Positions 49,076 to 52,635 of a DNA stretch of 52,635 nt are shown piece after piece. The DNA lies in assembly GCA_002633005.1 (NCBI GenBank), contig NMRA01001082.1, positions 6,134 through 58,768 of the forward strand. Reading direction: 5' to 3'. The translations under genes were made by a program, and so were the position numbers. Source of the stretch: Phoronis australis (taxonomy: Eukaryota; Phoronida; Phoronidae). Every line of letters starts with the position of its first letter. The first letter of the stretch is position 1. A model generated the notes under the pieces. That model was not told where the DNA came from. It saw only the letters and a program-made list of their open reading frames with translations, and did no database searches.

Positions 49076-50429
49076 CTGTAGCAGAATGGAAAACAATAAA
49101 ATAAAATACAGTCAAATAAAACATGTTTCAATCAAGAGTCTGTAAATCGTACATGTACCGATTGTCCATCAAATGTTTCAATGAAACATATGATGCAGAC
49201 CTGAAAATACGAGAGCACGAGATAACAATGGAACGGAAAAAATTGAAATGGAGAAGAAAGGGAGGGGGGCTAGATGTAGAACAAAACGTGTTAAATCTCA
49301 TCGCAAAATTAAGTTAAAAATTTGACTAAGCTGAATTGACTGCTTTGCGTTATGAGAATGAAAATAAAAGAGGTTGCGTTCGTAGAGAGATTTATACGTA
49401 TTTTGTAACTTAGCGGATATGTACTACAATAACTGGACACCCTGAGCTCACTGAGTTATTCGGTTCACGTTTACTATCACGTTCAGGTTAACATTTACCT
49501 GTTGCGAAACCCATTTTTCTTACCGTAACGTGAATCGGCACGTGCAATTATAGGCCTATATGCGTTCAGGTCGCTTTGCGAAACCTCTCTCGGGTTTACG
49601 TCTAAGCCAACAATGACATGTATGACGGGGTATTAAATGCATAAAACATCGCGTTCAAGTCGCTTTGCAAAACCTCTCTATTACATGGACAGTGCACCCT
49701 AGGGGGTTGCATAGCCCCCACTTTTTTCAGTTCTGGGCCTCGAATAGTCTATGGCCGGTGCAAAACAGGGGGCTGGAGGGGCTACAGTCTCCCTCCACTT
49801 TTTTCAGTGCTGCGCCGCCCATGATACATCGCGCGTAATCTCACAGTCTTGCTTTTCTAGCTAGGTCCTAGCTCTACTTTTACTCTACGCAGCACTAAAG
49901 AAAGGGTAATAATTCTACTGCATAGCGCGAATTCAATAGTCTATTGAAAACGATCGTGGAACAGTCAGGATAGAATAAGTGACAATTAACTCAAGCAACG
50001 TCAATGACTTAGCATACATATAAGTATTGACTTTTGAACGTAGTTTCGTGTGGCTTGGGTCGGGTCACATTAGTTTGCATTGGATGTTTCCATAAAGGAA
50101 CACATATTTTCGCCAAAGGATGGGTGGCAAATATGATCCAACAGTTTTGAATACAGGAGCCGTGTACTGGTATGAGGACGTAGTTTCCGATAATTATAGC
50201 AAATAAATTGGATTTACAAATGCAAATCAAAGTTGATAATTTCGGCAACGTTGTCAAGAGTACACCGAGTTAAAGAAATAGGGTTTACGTTGCACCAAAC
50301 AAGGTTCGCTAGGTTTGTTCGTCTTGCGTTTACACACGTGAACCTGGGTCACTTTTTCAATCCACTTCAAACGTTAAAACGCAATCGTCTGGTGACAAAC
50401 TCCATTCAAAATAAACCTCAAAAACAATA
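49076..50429. other. Region upstream of the first recognised exon
   Basis: Should contain or lead to the missing 5' exon(s). I see only a doublet 'cgttcaggtcgctttgcgaa' near 49563 and 49651 and a doublet 'ccacttttttcagt' near 49718 and 49795. No convincing signal-peptide exon or promoter. Confidence 0.55.
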
Positions 50430-51128
50430 GAAACGGTCACTAGGTTTCGTGCACTACGTCAACTTTATTTTGCAATAGTAATTTGCTCAATCTAATTAAA
50501 AACAGTGCAGGAATTCTAAAGATACAATTAATTAAATATAAAACGCAAAACTGCCACTAAGTGCACAGCGTTGGTTGAGATCTGTCCAAATGTCATCATT
50601 CCTTGTAGACTTCATACAGATACACTTAAGGCTACAAAGTGAACAAAGATCCTGCAGAGGGTTGAGTAGATACAGCCATGGACGACAAAATGTCACTTGA
50701 GTAGTTACGGTTCTCGAAACTGTTCGAAAATATTGTATGAACACAGATGTTAATTTTCATAGTCACCTTTAAAATGTTTTGACAGATCTAGAGGATCAGA
50801 GGCAAAAAACAGACTCGAAAACAATATTATGTGGCACACAAGACGTCAAGTCCATTCCAAAACTTAAAGGTGGAGCCATATTCTTAATACATACTTATTA
50901 GTCAAATGTCGTGCAAATTTGTTAAGGAACTCTATAGATATAGAGGCAAATGTTAAAAACAAAATCGCCACTGGGGGACACACCGGTACTGAATGGGATC
51001 CGTGCGAAAATTCACACGTGCTGCCCCATCCTTTTACGTATCATTTCCGCAAAATTCATGAGCATAGTTACATGACAATGTTTTGCAGACGCCGGCTGGA
51101 CGGACAGAGATGGCGGCATCAAGACTAA
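50430..51128 (+). mobile_element. Decayed copy of the CCACTAG/GGACGG repeat family
   Basis: Shares with 34.1-35.1 kb the order 'gatcctgcagagggttgag', 'gatacagccatgg', 'acagactcgaaaac', 'aaaatcgccactgggggaca', 'cacaccggtact', then 'ggacggacagagatggcggc'. Strongly diverged. It lies upstream of the first recognised exon. Confidence 0.65.
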
Positions 51129-51776
51129 GGAACTACTTTAAACTAAGATATTGTAGTGAATCTAAATGAGAATAAGTGGTTTGGGGGTAAGTCCTAGCGT
51201 TACTGATTTCAACCCAGGGTTAGAGCCGGTTTAAAGATGGGCTTAGGCGTTCTGAGAGCGAGTTTGATGTGTCATGCCGCTATAACAAGTCAGTGACACT
51301 ATCATGAAAACGCACCATTCATTCAATGGTTGATGTATCACCACGAGAATAGTTACGCGTCAGGTCAAATGCCTACTTGCGGTGTTGACACAAGAATGTC
51401 GCGCGCTGGAAGTTTTTGCGCAGAGATTGCACGTTGCTTGTAATGCTAGATGAGATGTTGAGTGAAGTTGTCATGACAACGGAACACACGGCTGGTTTTC
51501 CAACTGAGCAGGGGAAGTGGACCAAAATTGTCATCTCGCTGCATAAGACACGAGGATACCAGCACGTCTTATGAACCTCAGATCAATTTGTGCTGTGCAG
51601 TAACAGGTTAGCACCGTGACGACAAGAGAAATTGAAATACCCTTTTCTTTCACTGTAAAAAAAGTCTAGTTATACCTTATTTATATATTATTTATACCTT
51701 ATTAAACTGCCTTAATATTGTGTTGTCAGTTTACTAAGTCAGAACTTAAACAATTGTGAACAATGAGTTGGTTATA
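51129..51776. other. Unassigned sequence before the displaced contig-like end
   Basis: No recognisable gene or repeat. A short minus-strand open segment (51377-51474) has the right phase but no hydrophobic signal; see the rejected list. Confidence 0.5.
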
Positions 51777-51920
51777 CACTAAACATGTGTCTATAATTAT
51801 AATAGCTCCAAAAATGGGATTGGCCTTATACACGGGGCTTATATCTCACTAAACATGTGTCTATAATTATAATAGCTCCAAAATATGGGATTGGCCTTAT
51901 ACACGGAGCTTATATCTCAC
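51777..51920. repeat. 70-bp minisatellite, 2 copies (same unit as 41325-41640)
   Basis: Near-identical to the array left of the 41.6-kb gap and in the same orientation. It marks the left side of the exon 10 segment. Confidence 0.95.
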
Positions 51921-52207
51921 CTATGTGCATGGGAACATGGATGGGTTTCTATTTGAAGCCACTTTATCTACCTTGTGGCCAATAAAATTAGAACATGACT
52001 TGTACTTCACTTGCCATGTCAGGCTCTGTTTTCCAAGGCAGCTTTCTACTACAGAGAGATCTGTCTTATTTTTAGCAAAATCAGTTCGATTTGCCATAGT
52101 GGGCTTACAGCAGAGCAGACCTATGCTCTTAATAATGAAAGAAAAACTAAACATAGGGCTGAGCAGATACCACAATGTAGGCTGGAAATGATAAATGAAA
52201 TCCTTAC

Positions 52208-52262
52208 CATGATACTCCAACTGCTTGCCAAAGCAAAGATCTTCAACAGCCTTAACTGCAGC
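52208..52262 (-). CDS. Exon 10 (displaced): LLTP helix 'AAVKAVEDLCFG'
   Basis: 55 nt encoding 'AAVKAVEDLCFGKQLEYH' plus one base. Acceptor ttaattacag, donor gtaagg. It starts in phase 0, as exon 9 ends, and leaves one G, exactly what exon 11 needs (G+GC gives Gly). Its helix fits the place between 'EHPIE' and 'GMDIVLPG'. It lies at the right end of the window, between the same two repeats that flank the N gap at 41641-41825, so it probably belongs there. Confidence 0.8.
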
Positions 52263-52580
52263 CTGTAATTAAGAAAATAAAATGTAACAACCACAATCAG
52301 CATCTGTCGTGAGGATCAATAAGCATTGTTAAGAGAATGTATGGAACAATGTCCCATGTCACATAAACCCTACAATTTTACAGTCCCATTTAATAGACTT
52401 AAAGAATATAATGGAACTACATCGTGATTTTAGGATCATGGGTTTATAGAAGGAGGCTCTCACTGAATTCCTCTGCAATGTTTTCATCATCCGGCACCCC
52501 CTAGACATGAACTGGGTGAACTCCTCATTACTCCAAATGAACCAGTATGATCGTTACTGAGATACAGATACACTCCATGC

Positions 52581-52635
52581 CAACCAGATGCAGACAACCA
52601 GATGCAGACAACCAGATGCAGACAACCAGATGCAG
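52581..52635. repeat. 14-bp minisatellite at the window end (same unit as 41826-42436)
   Basis: About four copies of 'cagatgcagacaac' running off the right edge. It marks the right side of the exon 10 segment. Confidence 0.95.

Noticed and set aside
51377-51474. Possible first exon starting at an ATG (minus strand) with a phase-2 donor
   Set aside because: The phase would fit exon 1, but the 32 codons are polar with no signal-peptide character, and the donor is weak.
51921-52207. Minus-strand open frame continuing from exon 10
   Set aside because: Exon 10 has a good gtaagg donor that joins exon 11 exactly; the frame that would be needed for an extra exon contains a stop close to its end.

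Overview
The window is animal nuclear DNA: AT-rich, intron-rich and crowded with minisatellites. It holds one very large gene on the minus strand. I reconstructed 46 coding exons from positions 49075 down to 1562, plus one exon now lying at 52208-52262. All have GT/AG borders and matching phases, and together they encode about 2,507 residues. The 5' end (start codon and signal peptide) was not found, and the 3' end runs off the left edge. No bacterial-type gene or second gene is visible.

The protein begins with the N-terminal lipid-binding module of large lipid transfer proteins (vitellogenin/apolipoprotein B/MTP/apolipophorin; exons 1-14, about 49.1-37.7 kb). A beta-rich exon and five amphipathic helical exons follow (37.2-32.3 kb). 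Next come a paired-basic cleavage-like site, a domain resembling LECT2/peptidase M23 without its zinc ligands (31.2-29.7 kb), a charged linker and a Cys-rich beta region (27.6-16.3 kb). A PAN/apple-like Cys motif (9.4-9.6 kb) lies among a run of fibronectin-III-like 'D-x-TPP' extracellular repeats (15.5-1.6 kb), which continue beyond the window. The overall picture is a secreted lipoprotein-like molecule fused to a multidomain extracellular tail.

The introns hold more than twenty tandem-repeat arrays, a decayed Penelope-like retroelement (about 24.1-25.4 kb, plus strand), two tRNA-derived SINE copies (about 27.2 and 31.8 kb), and a dispersed family whose ~150-bp sub-units carry a CTCF-site-like CCACTAGGNGGCGC core (best at 33.7-35.2 kb). 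At three exons (34, 38 and 25) the minisatellite unit contains the exon end and its 5' splice site. From memory, such boundary-overlapping minisatellites are a described peculiarity of amphioxus. With the deuterostome-like domain content, this makes a cephalochordate my best guess, not a certainty.

The assembly shows two faults. A single N at 11932 joins two ~2.3-2.4 kb near-copies (9549-11931 and 11933-~14220), most simply two haplotypes placed in series; using both copies of exon 35 would break the reading frame. The right end of the window (70-bp repeats, then exon 10, then 14-bp repeats) has the same flanks in the same order as the N gap at 41641-41825, and its exon fits that gap by phase and by domain logic.
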